9,561 bases of DNA, taken from NCBI GenBank assembly GCA_021850555.1, contig JAJZLX010000738.1:1-9561 (forward strand), given 5' to 3'. A program made the position numbers and the translations under genes. Positions 1 to 6,555 of this stretch are shown piece by piece (the first letter of the stretch is position 1; each line of letters starts with the position of its first letter). Below the pieces are notes generated by a model. That model saw nothing but the letters and a program-made list of their open reading frames with translations. It ran no database searches and was not told the DNA's origin. The DNA comes from Pseudomonadota bacterium (GTDB taxonomy: Bacteria > Pseudomonadota > Gammaproteobacteria > Steroidobacterales > Steroidobacteraceae).

Positions 1-108
1 GGCGTTCCGGCTTGCTCGAGCCTTCCCGTCCGGTGCGCGCACGACTCGCGCGGCATTCAGAGTAGCGTACTGCTGTGCCTTGGCGTAGGCTAGCTGGAAG
101 CAGCGTTG

Positions 109-144
109 GTGCGTACTGCGCACTTATACGTCGCTGCGCGACGT
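109..144 (-). other. oriT: Putative MOBQ-type oriT with nick site
   Basis: A perfect 7-bp inverted repeat with a 3-base loop (ACGTCGC at 128-134, GCGACGT at 138-144) lies beside a sequence whose bottom strand reads TATAAGTGCGCAGTACGC. This contains TAAGTGCG followed by C, the nick core known from RSF1010-type (MOBQ) origins, and the repeat is on the 5' side of the nick, as in RSF1010 and Ti plasmids. A second 5-bp inverted repeat (109-113 with 119-123) overlaps the nick region. I predict the nick on the bottom strand between positions 118 and 119. The relaxase gene begins about 50 bp away, a usual arrangement. The core match and geometry are seen; function is inferred. Confidence 0.75.
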
Positions 145-155
145 CAGGGATAGGA

Positions 156-172
156 GCGGCCCGGTGGGCCGC
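156..172. repeat. Perfect inverted repeat upstream of the relaxase
   Basis: GCGGCCC (156-162) and GGGCCGC (166-172) form a perfect 7-bp stem with a 3-base loop between the oriT repeat and the relaxase ribosome-binding site. It could be a relaxosome or repressor binding site, or an RNA hairpin in the relaxase leader. No T-run follows, so a terminator is unlikely. Confidence 0.5.
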
Positions 173-195
173 CAGAGCGGAGTTGAGAGGGTCCC

Positions 196-2802
196 GTGGC
201 CATCTACCACCTGCACGCCAAGATGGTCTCCCGCGCCGATGGGCGATCCGCCGTCGGTGCCGCCGCCTATCGCTCGGGCTCGTGTCTCACCGACGAGCGG
301 ACCGGATACAGCTTCGATTACACCGACAAGCCGGGTGTGGAGCACACGGAGATCATCGCGCCGGAGGGTGCTGCGGGCTGGGTGTACGACCGGACGACGT
401 TGTGGAACACCGTTGAGCGCAGCGAGCGGCGCAAGGATGCGCAGGTGGCCCGCGAGCTCGAGATCGCGTTGCCGGTGGAGCTCTCGAAGGACCAGCAGGT
501 CGAGCTCATGCGCGATTTTGTCCGGCGCTCATTCGTCGCGAAGGGCATGGTGGCCGACTTCGCCATCCACCGGGACAACCCGGAGAATCCCCACGCCCAC
601 CTCTTGCTCACGACGCGGTCGCTGACCGAGACCGGCTTCGGGTTGAAGCGGCGGGACTGGAACGCGAAGAGGGAGCTGGTCGCCTGGCGAGAGGCATGGG
701 CCCAGTCGGCCAACGAGCACTTGGCGCGCGCCGGGCTCGACATCCGCATCGATCACCGGACGCTCGAGGCGCAGGGGATCGATCTGGTGCCGGGCCGGAA
801 GATCGGCCTGTCGCTCGAGCGCCAGCAGGAGCCGGAGCTGCCGCGCAATCTCGCCGACCGGGTGGCCGAGAGTCGCGCGATCGCCGCCGAGAACGGCCGG
901 CGGATCCTCGAGGATCCTGGGATCGCCCTGACGGCGCTGACCTACAGTCAGGCGACTTTCACCGAGCGGGATCTCGCCAGGTACCTCAACACCAAGACCG
1001 ACGGCTCCGAGCAGTTCCAGGCGGTCTTCCTCAAGGTGAAGACCGCCGACGAGCTCGTCGCGCTGGGCAAGGACGAGCGGGGAGAGACCCGATATACCAC
1101 CCAGGAGATGCTACGCCGCGAGCGCTCGCTCCTCGATCGCGGTGAGCGACTGGCGCGTTCTCAAAGGCACGAGGTGTCCGTGGCGCATCGGGAGCAGGTC
1201 CTGGCCGATGGGCGGCTTTCCGCTGAGCAGCGCGAGGCCTTCGAGCACGTGACCGGCGGCGCCGATCTTTCCGTGGTGGTCGGGGTGGCCGGCGCTGGCA
1301 AGAGCACCATGCTCGAGAGCGCCAGGCGGGCGTGGGAGGCGCAGGGACTGACGGTGAAGGGTGCGGCGCTTTCCGGGATCGCGGCCGAGAACCTCGAGAC
1401 CTCGAGCGGCATTTCCTCGAGGACCCTGGCGAGCCTGGAGCTGGCCTGGTCGGGTGGGCGCGAGGCACTTACCGCTCGCGATGTGTTGGTGATCGACGAG
1501 GCCGGCCTCGTCGGAACCCGGCAGCTCGCCGGCGTGCTCGAGCGTGCCGAGGGCGCCGGCGCCAAGGTGGTGCTGGTGGGAGATCCGGAGCAGCTGCAGG
1601 CCATCGAGGCGGGCGCGCCGTTCCGCGGGCTGGCGAGTCAGGCGGGAATGGTTGAGCTTTCCGAGGTACGGCGGCAGAGGAGGGCCTGGCAGAAGGAGGC
1701 TACCCGGCATCTGGCCACAGGACGCACTGGCGAGGCGCTGGAGGCCTACACCGGCCGGGGAGGGGTGATGGAGGCCCCCACGCGGGAGGCGGCCCGCGAG
1801 GCCATGCTGACGGCCTGGGTGAAGGATGGACGGGAGACTCCCGGCGAGTCCCGACTCATGCTCGCCTACACCCGGGATGATGTGCAGGCGCTCAATGCCG
1901 GCGCCCGGGCGCTCCGCGCGGCGAACGGGGAGCTGGGGAAGGGCGAGGTGATCGAGACCGAACGGGGTGCGCGGGAGTTTGCCACTGGCGATCGCCTGTA
2001 CTTCCTCAGGAACGAGCGGGCACTTGGAGTGAAGAACGGCTCGCTCGGCACGGTGGAGAAGATTCGGGACGGAGTCCTGCAGGTGCGGCTGGACGGGGAA
2101 GGGGAACGGCGGGTAGTGGTGGACACCCGCTGGTATCGGCATCTCGACCACGGTTATGCCGCGACTGTCTACAAGGCCCAGGGCACCACGGTCGATCGAT
2201 CCTACGTGCTGGCCACGCCGCACTATGACCGGCACTCGACCTATGTCGCGCTCTCCCGGCACCGGGAGGAGGCGAGCGTCTTCTACGGGCGGGAGGATTT
2301 CCGGGAGCGCCGGGGCACGGTGGAGGAGCGCTTCAGAGCCACGCTGTCGCGGGAGCGACTGAAGGCGTTGGCGCATGACTATCTCGAGCGCGAGCCGATG
2401 AGCCAAATTCACGAGCCTGTTCGGGAGCGCACGCTAGAGGAGAGGCCGGCGGCGGAATCCCTCGCCGCGCGGCTCGAGCGCGAGCGCCTGGGGCTGGATC
2501 GATCGATCCTCGAACTCTCCGCGCAGCTCGCCGCTCTTCACCGCGAGTGCGGCCGTGGCAGCGGGCACTCGGCCGGATCGAGAGTCGGGGAAAGGACCCT
2601 CACCGCCGCCGAGCGGCTGCGCACGAAGGTCGACCGGCGGGCCCGGGAGCTCGCCGCCGATCATGACCGGAGCCGATCCTCGCTCGAGGAGATCGGGCGG
2701 GAACAGCTCGAGGAGAAGCGCCGGCTCGAGGAGGAGAGGCGCCTTGAGCAGGAGAAACGCCAGTCTCTCGAGCGGCGCGATGACGGCTTGGAGCTGGAGT
2801 AG
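196..2802 (+). CDS. traA: MOBQ conjugative relaxase-helicase (TraA/MobA-MobL type)
   Basis: This 868-aa protein nicks oriT, stays covalently bound to the strand and probably unwinds it during conjugation. The N-terminal MobA/MobL relaxase domain (about 1-220) has Tyr25 in AAYRSG, the position of the catalytic Tyr of R1162 MobA, and a metal-binding motif HRDNPENPHAH (His125, His133, His135). A TraI/RecD-like superfamily 1 helicase follows: Walker A GVAGAGKST (363-371), Walker B VLVIDEAG (430-437), VLVGDPEQLQ (459-468) and C-terminal motifs near YKAQGTT and YVALSRHR (659-690). Residues 748-868 are charged and helical, with no recognised domain; the last ~60 resemble the zeta toxin tail. Ti-plasmid TraA proteins are longer, about 1100 aa. 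The GTG start fits the relaxase N-terminus (AIYHLHAKMV) and a GAGAGGG ribosome site at 185-191. No key residue appears missing. Confidence 0.97.
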   Translation: MAIYHLHAKMVSRADGRSAVGAAAYRSGSCLTDERTGYSFDYTDKPGVEHTEIIAPEGAAGWVYDRTTLWNTVERSERRKDAQVARELEIALPVELSKDQQVELMRDFVRRSFVAKGMVADFAIHRDNPENPHAHLLLTTRSLTETGFGLKRRDWNAKRELVAWREAWAQSANEHLARAGLDIRIDHRTLEAQGIDLVPGRKIGLSLERQQEPELPRNLADRVAESRAIAAENGRRILEDPGIALTALTYSQATFTERDLARYLNTKTDGSEQFQAVFLKVKTADELVALGKDERGETRYTTQEMLRRERSLLDRGERLARSQRHEVSVAHREQVLADGRLSAEQREAFEHVTGGADLSVVVGVAGAGKSTMLESARRAWEAQGLTVKGAALSGIAAENLETSSGISSRTLASLELAWSGGREALTARDVLVIDEAGLVGTRQLAGVLERAEGAGAKVVLVGDPEQLQAIEAGAPFRGLASQAGMVELSEVRRQRRAWQKEATRHLATGRTGEALEAYTGRGGVMEAPTREAAREAMLTAWVKDGRETPGESRLMLAYTRDDVQALNAGARALRAANGELGKGEVIETERGAREFATGDRLYFLRNERALGVKNGSLGTVEKIRDGVLQVRLDGEGERRVVVDTRWYRHLDHGYAATVYKAQGTTVDRSYVLATPHYDRHSTYVALSRHREEASVFYGREDFRERRGTVEERFRATLSRERLKALAHDYLEREPMSQIHEPVRERTLEERPAAESLAARLERERLGLDRSILELSAQLAALHRECGRGSGHSAGSRVGERTLTAAERLRTKVDRRARELAADHDRSRSSLEEIGREQLEEKRRLEEERRLEQEKRQSLERRDDGLELE
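2611..2661 (+). repeat. Tail repeat copy 1, relaxase C-terminus
   Basis: These 51 bases encode relaxase residues 806-822 (ERLRTKVDRRARELAAD). They match 3876-3926 inside the zeta toxin gene in the same frame, with 42 of 51 bases identical by my hand count and no gap. The similarity continues loosely as charged helix, and both proteins end in related residues (DDGLELE and DHGLEP). This suggests a duplicated or exchanged C-terminal segment. Confidence 0.7.
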
Positions 2803-2838
2803 GCACGCGCCACCTGGAGCGACCTCGCGGTGGGCTGT

Positions 2839-2861
2839 TACGTCGGTACGTTTGCTAAAAT
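2839..2861 (+). promoter_or_regulatory. Putative promoter/operator of the zeta cassette
   Basis: An extended -10 element, TGC followed by TAAAAT (TAAAAT at 2856-2861), lies about 40 bp before the first cassette gene. No good -35 box is at the standard spacing. Just upstream, TACGT CGG TACGT (2839-2851) is a short direct repeat containing two ACGT palindromes, plausible for an autoregulatory site. The cassette could therefore be transcribed separately from the relaxase. Confidence 0.45.
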
Positions 2862-2902
2862 CGTCCAACCCGGCATTCACCCGCTGCCAGGAGGCTCCAC
2901 AT

Positions 2903-3100
2903 ATGCCTCGACTCGACGAAGACAGCGTCGTGCGGCGTGTCGAAGCCGTCCGCTTGTCGCGCGTGTCCATCGCGATGGATGGCTGGCACGAGCACCCCGA
3001 CCATGCTGAGGTGCTTGACGCCTTCACGCGTGGCGAGATCGATGCAGCGGAGCTCCTACGTCAGGTCAACGTCGATTTCCGGGGGCGAGCCGACAAATGA
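2903..3100 (+). CDS. VbhA-like small antitoxin (65 aa)
   Basis: This protein aligns without gaps to the VbhA antitoxin of Bartonella as I remember it: SIAMDG (22-27) falls on the SQRLEG inhibitory motif, and the downstream GEI (44-46) on GEL. VbhA blocks Fic AMP-transferases with the Glu of S-x-x-x-E-G; here that residue is Asp26. No Fic gene is present. The gene instead starts a cassette ending in a zeta-type kinase, so its partner may have changed. ATG was chosen because AGGAGG lies 8 bases upstream (2889-2894). The stop overlaps the next start as ATGA, indicating translational coupling. Family assignment rests on a remembered alignment; the partner is inferred. Confidence 0.75.
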   Translation: MPRLDEDSVVRRVEAVRLSRVSIAMDGWHEHPDHAEVLDAFTRGEIDAAELLRQVNVDFRGRADK

Positions 3101-3315
3101 CGAACGCAGAAGAGCAGCCCCGCTGGGAAGACCTGGAACAGGCGCTGGCCCAGGATGACGACCAGGCGGCGCGGTCCCATCTAGCCGCCGGTCGACCCAT
3201 TCATTACTGCGACGACCGGTATCCCGACGCCATCGTGCGTGAATGGCCGGACGGACGGCGGGAGCTCGTCGCCGTCGACGGCGATGGGCGCGTGAGGGCC
3301 GTCCGATCACTGTGA
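3097..3315 (+). CDS. Small protein coupled to zeta toxin, possible antitoxin (72 aa)
   Basis: This is a 72-aa acidic protein with a helical N-terminal half (about 8-31) and a beta-rich second half around AGRPIHYCDDRYPDAIVREW (31-50) and DGRRELVAVDGDGRV. The second half looks like a small conserved fold rather than random sequence, though I assign no named domain. It overlaps the gene before it (ATGA at 3097-3100) and the toxin after it (GTGA at 3312-3315). That is strong evidence of a three-gene operon with coupled translation. By position it is either the direct antitoxin of the zeta-type toxin or an accessory to the VbhA-like protein. It has no membrane segment or signal peptide. Confidence 0.85.
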   Translation: MTNAEEQPRWEDLEQALAQDDDQAARSHLAAGRPIHYCDDRYPDAIVREWPDGRRELVAVDGDGRVRAVRSL

Positions 3316-4055
3316 GGCCTCAGCTTTGGGTGATCGCCGGCCCGAATGGCGCCGGGAAAAGCACCCTGGCTGATCGTTATCTGGCCGGCCGGATCCCGGT
3401 CATCAATCCGGACAACATTGCGTTCGAGCAACCGGGCATCGGCCCGGGGCGAGCCGGGAGACTGGCCATTGAGCGGCAGCGGGAGCATTTGCTCAAGCGC
3501 GAAAGCTTCGGGTGGGAGACGACACTCTCTGGCCATCGCGAGCTGGCGTTGATGCGCGAAGCCAGGGATGCGGGGTACAAGGTCAACCTGGTATTCATCG
3601 GCGTCCGCGATCCGGGTCTCTCCATGCTCCGCATCACCGAGCGGGTGGCTGCCGGCGGGCATACCGTCCCAGCATCTGATGTCGCCCGTCGCTTCGAGCG
3701 CAGTCTCGGGAACCTGCCGGATGCGATGGCACTTGCCGACCGGACCCTCATTCTGGACAACAGCGAGAAGCGTCGCCGTCTGGTATTGGTACGTGAGCGT
3801 GATCACTCCCGATACCGGTCGAAGAGCATGCCGCAGTGGCTGCAATCCCGGCTGCCCGCGGAAATGAGCACTCTCGAGCGGCTGCGCGTGAAGGTCGAAC
3901 AGCGCGCCGGCGAGCTCGCGGCCGAGCGTGAGCGAGAGCGGCCGGCGCGCGAGATCGCGCAGGAGCGGGAAGGTGCGCAAGAGAAGCAGCGCGACCTCGA
4001 GCGGCAAGAGCAGCGTACCCAGACGCGAAAGAAAGACCACGGGCTCGAGCCCTGA
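3312..4055 (+). CDS. Zeta-type P-loop kinase toxin with charged C-terminal tail
   Basis: This 247-aa protein belongs to the zeta toxin / P-loop kinase group. Characterised members phosphorylate UDP-N-acetylglucosamine and block cell-wall synthesis; other substrates are possible. Visible motifs are Walker A GPNGAGKST (10-18), INPDNIAFE (31-39), ETTLSG (69-74) and a GYKVNLVFIGVRDP segment (88-101). The lid-type segment RITERVAAGGHTVP (107-120) and ILDNSEK (147-153) follow. The catalytic fold ends near residue 182. Residues 185-247 add an Arg/Glu-rich helix whose start (ERLRVKVEQRAGELAAE) resembles the relaxase C-terminus. GTG at 3312 overlaps the stop of the preceding gene, and translation from it begins right before the first strand; an upstream in-frame ATG at 3243 would add a stretch lying over the preceding gene. 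Confidence 0.92.
   Translation: MRPQLWVIAGPNGAGKSTLADRYLAGRIPVINPDNIAFEQPGIGPGRAGRLAIERQREHLLKRESFGWETTLSGHRELALMREARDAGYKVNLVFIGVRDPGLSMLRITERVAAGGHTVPASDVARRFERSLGNLPDAMALADRTLILDNSEKRRRLVLVRERDHSRYRSKSMPQWLQSRLPAEMSTLERLRVKVEQRAGELAAERERERPAREIAQEREGAQEKQRDLERQEQRTQTRKKDHGLEP
3876..3926 (+). repeat. Tail repeat copy 2, zeta toxin C-terminus
   Basis: This encodes zeta residues 189-205 (ERLRVKVEQRAGELAAE) and is the counterpart of 2611-2661 in the relaxase gene, in the same frame: 42 of 51 bases and 12 of 17 residues identical by hand count. Several differences fall at first or second codon positions while the helical pattern is kept. Confidence 0.7.
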
Positions 4056-4097
4056 GGCCGACGCGGAAAGAACCAAGAGAGCAGGGGAGGAGGTCGC

Positions 4098-4724
4098 ATG
4101 AACGATGCAGCCATCGAACGCCTAGAGGCGGAGGCGACGGAAGTCCTCGGTGCGATGAAGGAGCTGTTCCGGGAATTCGAGAAGCGGCTCGGGGAGGCGG
4201 TGAGTGCCCAGCGCCTGGCGAGCAGCGAGGCCCGCGCCGAGGCGGCCGACGCGCGAGCGATCCTTCGCAAGCTAGTCAAACGCGCCGAGGAGACAGCCGA
4301 TGAGCAGCGCCAGGCGCTCGAGATGCTGCGCGAGAATTGGTGGTTCAACATCGAGGAGAACGCCAAGGCGTCGGGTGCGGGGATGGCTCAGGAATTTGGA
4401 GAGAGGATCGGCGCCGGGCTTGAGAAGCGGCTAAAGGCCCTGGGCGCCGATGTCGAGCGCGTGACGAGGCGATTTCACTGGATTACGGCGCTGAAATGGG
4501 GCGTCGGCGTCGGTTTGGGTGTCGTGTTGGTCATCGCGCTGGGCGTGAATGCCCTTACGCCGCAAGCGGACGGCCTCTCGAGCCAGCAGCTGCGGGCGGC
4601 GGTGGCCGAGCTCGTCCCGTGTCAGGTGGACAAGGAGCGGCACGTCTGCATAAAGCTCGATGACAAGCCGCAGCTCGCGAGGCTGCCGGGCGGTCCACCC
4701 ATCGCCGTGGTGCGCGGATTGTAG
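4098..4724 (+). CDS. Single-pass membrane coiled-coil protein of the mobilisation region
   Basis: I do not recognise the family of this 208-aa protein. Residues 1-125 are almost wholly helical and rich in Ala, Glu and Arg, consistent with a coiled coil in the cytoplasm. One hydrophobic segment (about 131-152, WGVGVGLGVVLVIALGV) would cross the inner membrane. The last 55 residues, probably periplasmic, include a cysteine pair nine residues apart (Cys175, Cys184) that could form a disulfide. It lies 42 bp after the zeta gene with a strong ribosome site (GGGGAGGAGG at 4084-4093). Its place near the relaxase suggests a membrane anchor or coupling accessory for mobilisation, but a phage-exclusion or TA-linked role fits too. 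A GC-rich hairpin follows. Confidence 0.88.
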   Translation: MNDAAIERLEAEATEVLGAMKELFREFEKRLGEAVSAQRLASSEARAEAADARAILRKLVKRAEETADEQRQALEMLRENWWFNIEENAKASGAGMAQEFGERIGAGLEKRLKALGADVERVTRRFHWITALKWGVGVGLGVVLVIALGVNALTPQADGLSSQQLRAAVAELVPCQVDKERHVCIKLDDKPQLARLPGGPPIAVVRGL

Positions 4725-4729
4725 GCATC

Positions 4730-4772
4730 GCGCCTCACCGACGGCCTCGCCGAGCCCGCGGTGGGGAGGCGC
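4730..4772 (+). terminator. Branched GC hairpin after the membrane protein gene
   Basis: GCGCCTC (4730-4736) pairs with GAGGCGC (4766-4772), then ACCG (4737-4740) with CGGT (4759-4762) across a GGG bulge. A small inner stem, CGGC/GCCG (4742-4752), sits in the loop. It begins 5 bases after a stop codon and fits the end of the mobilisation transcript. There is no T-run, so intrinsic termination is doubtful. Confidence 0.45.
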
Positions 4773-4808
4773 TGAGAACATCTTGCCGCATCGAGATCAG
4801 ATGGCACC

Positions 4809-5003
4809 ATGAGCAGATCAAGCAAAGGCTCGTCCATCACCTCGAGCGGCAGCGGGAAAGACTCCTCCCGGCGGCTTGGCCCCGAGCCACCGGACTCGCA
4901 TTCCTCCCAGATCGAGGAACTGACGCAGGACCTGATCGGGGCCATGACGCGCCTGTCCCGGGACGAGCGCCGCCGCGAGAAGATCGCCAAGAAGCTGTTC
5001 TGA
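4809..5003 (+). CDS. Small hypothetical protein (64 aa), uncertain
   Basis: The first 30 residues are Ser-rich and low in complexity. Residues 33-64 (from SQIEELTQDL to ERRREKIAKKLF) form a plausible charged amphipathic helix. G/C-ending codons dominate the second half, which supports a real gene, but the ribosome-binding site is poor and I recognise no family. It could be a short DNA- or protein-binding accessory, or the remnant of a larger gene that lost its 5' part. Confidence 0.45.
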   Translation: MSRSSKGSSITSSGSGKDSSRRLGPEPPDSHSSQIEELTQDLIGAMTRLSRDERRREKIAKKLF

Positions 5004-5304
5004 GGGCCTTGCCGGCGGCACAGCGACGAACGTGTTGAGACTCCGCGTCCGTGTCCGAAGCTGTCGCCGCCCAGCAAATCACGAAGGCGACGAGGGACGT
5101 CAGTCTCAGCGTCGGCAGTGATCGTTTGGTTCCGGCGCGATCTGATCCGTGACGGAGCGGTGAAATTGCGAGCTCGACCGGTCCTGACTGCTATGATTTT
5201 GGCCAACCTGGAGGCTATGGAGGCGCCGCTCGGCATTGCGACCCTCGTCTGAAATGGGCATTACCCCCACTGGCCGAGATCGCTCGCAAGCCCCGCCAAA
5301 GTCC
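5004..5304. other. Intergenic leader of the Panacea operon
   Basis: About 300 bp separate the small ORF from the Panacea start used here. I see no RNA gene and no convincing coding frame in the first 180 bp. The right part has a putative promoter (5189-5197). It also has an 11-codon ORF (5217-5252) with GGAGG only two bases before its ATG, possibly chance. An in-frame ATG at 5254 offers a 17-residue N-terminal extension of the Panacea protein. Confidence 0.5.
5189..5197 (+). promoter_or_regulatory. Extended -10 promoter candidate
   Basis: TGC followed by TATGAT (5192-5197) gives an extended -10 with five of six consensus bases. A TTGCGA at 5166-5171 is too far (20 bp) for a good -35. Transcription would start near 5204, about 50 bp before the ATG at 5254 and 100 bp before the ATG at 5305. 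Confidence 0.4.
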
Positions 5305-5866
5305 ATGCTGCACAATCGTAATCGGGAAAAGCTGATCCAGGCGATCGTTTACCTGGCGCGCAACACGCGTGCGTTGGGGAAGATCAAGCTCTTCAAGCTG
5401 CTCTACACTCCTGGACTTCGAGCATTTCCGCCAGACCGGACGCAGTGTCACGGGCATGGAGTACCGGGTATGGAAAATGGGTCCGGTTCCCATCGAGCTC
5501 ATGCAGGAATGGGACGAGCTGGAGGGGGATCTCGCCGCTGCGATTACGATCCGGCCGACGAAGGTCATCGATTACGAGCGATACGAGGTCACTGCGAATA
5601 TCGCATTCGACCCGAGCTCTTTCTCCAAGCGCGAGCTGTCTCTGGTGGAGCAGATTGCCACCCGGTACCGCGACACGCTGTCGGAGAAGATGATCGACGT
5701 CACGCATGTTGAGAACGGCGCGTGGGAAAAGGTATGGGCCGGCGGCGAGGGGAACGATCACACCATCAACTACAGGCTCGCAGTCGCTGACGACGATCCC
5801 AATCGCGAGGCCGTCCTCGAGGCCGCGGACGAATTCGAAGCCATCCGCTCGGCGCCGGGGCAGTAA
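5305..5866 (+). pseudogene. Panacea-domain antitoxin (DUF4065/SocA-like), frameshifted
   Basis: Two frames join into one Panacea protein. Frame one gives the N-terminus (MLHNRNREKLIQAIVYLA to IKLFKLLY, 5305-5406). The next frame gives LLDFEHFRQTGRSVTGMEY, WKMGPVPIELMQEW and the rest (5408-5866). Dropping one base at 5407 restores KLLYLLDFEHF, the expected family motif, in a protein of about 186 aa. Panacea domains are antitoxins that neutralise many unrelated toxins. The next gene starts 3 bases after this stop and is probably the toxin. The frameshift is either a real lesion or a sequencing error: everything downstream reads as well-preserved protein, so any mutation is recent. An ATG at 5254 is an alternative start. 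Confidence 0.85.
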
Positions 5867-5869
5867 TCT

Positions 5870-6555
5870 GTGGCGGCGGCGCTGCCCCCGGGAGCGACGC
5901 CCGGCGCGATCGATCGGCACACCCGTTTCTATCGCGACGAGACCACCGGGGGTCTGTTGCCGAAGTATCTGGCGGGGCCTGCGGCGCTGCGCGGAGGGGA
6001 CGTGGTCTTTCGCCTGTTGACCAGCCGCCAGCACGGCAGGCGGGAAACCCTCCGTGCTCCCATGGGGATCCTTATCCGAGCTTCTATCTGGGGGTCCTGG
6101 GAACTCCATCGACCGAGAAGAGCTGGCTGGACTTGCAGGGGAGCGAGGATTTCGACTCGGGGCAGTTTCGTGCCGAGGTGGCGGGGAAGATCCTGGAGCC
6201 GGTGGCTCGTCTGACTGGAGCGGCGCTGCGTGCTGCAATGGAATGCGCGGCCGCCGCCACTGACACGACCTATGCGCAGGAACAGACCATTCGCGACCGG
6301 CTCGTGCCTCTGACGCAAGCGCGGCTCGAGCCGGGTATCGTCCGCAGACGGGCAGCCGGGATGCGCCGGTCGGGCTCCAGGAGTGCCCGCCTCTGCGTTG
6401 GAGTAATTGACAACGGCCTAAAGTGTTGTCATCATGTCCAACATGCGGGCGCGGCTTCTCGTCGACCAGCGGATCATCCTTATCCGGGCGGGAATTCGCC
6501 GAGATCGTCATTTGGGAAGTTCCCGTACCGGTGCACGGCAGCGGTCACGGGTTGA
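5870..6555 (+). pseudogene. Probable toxin partner of the Panacea antitoxin, frameshifted
   Basis: The first frame from GTG 5870 reads through DRHTRFYRDETTGGLLPKY and VVFRLLTSRQHGRRE. Adding one A to the AAA at 6045-6047 continues it as NPPCSHGDPYPSFYLGVLG, then SWLDLQGSEDFDSGQF and a helical segment to about 6310. I recognise no named toxin family. Its position directly after a Panacea antitoxin supports a toxin role. The lesion fits contraction of an A homopolymer. The restored frame runs on to 6555 across the tumE promoter with unlikely composition (after about 6345), so the true end is probably earlier and a further lesion or lost stop is possible. Length to the plausible end would be about 160 aa. 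Confidence 0.65.
6407..6445 (+). promoter_or_regulatory. tumE promoter with overlapping operator
   Basis: A perfect -35 box TTGACA (6407-6412) is followed, 17 bp on, by CATCAT (6430-6435), four of six to the -10 consensus. TGACAAC (6408-6414) and GTTGTCA (6425-6431) form a perfect 7-bp inverted repeat over both elements, a good candidate for autoregulation by the wHTH antitoxin TumA. A second small inverted repeat, CATGT CCA ACATG (6433-6445), follows. Transcription would begin near 6442-6443, almost at the ATG at 6443. Confidence 0.55.

Noticed and set aside
1111..2412. Long open frame (433 codons) on the - strand
   Set aside because: It lies wholly over the relaxase helicase domain, reads as Arg/Pro/His-rich sequence without domains, and is the usual reverse shadow of a GC-rich gene.
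196..2802. Frequent CTCGAG hexamers
   Set aside because: They follow from Leu-Glu-Arg-rich helices with preferred codons rather than forming a strand-biased signal array.
5217..5252. Eleven-codon leader peptide ORF before the Panacea gene
   Set aside because: The ribosome site is only two bases from the ATG, and no regulatory codon run or paired attenuator stem is visible.
6043..6060. Programmed -1 frameshift at GGGAAAC in the Panacea partner
   Set aside because: The zero-frame codons are GAA ACC, so the heptamer is out of register for slippage. A lost A in the run explains the change better.
6473..6486. Programmed +1 shift at CTT A in tumE
   Set aside because: The CUU-to-UUA slip is known from yeast Ty elements; there is no bacterial context or stimulating stop codon here.
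6068..6486. An 11-bp repeat ATCCTTATCCG at 6068-6078 and 6476-6486
   Set aside because: It lies in different frames of two unrelated genes and shows no further flanking similarity, so chance is likely.
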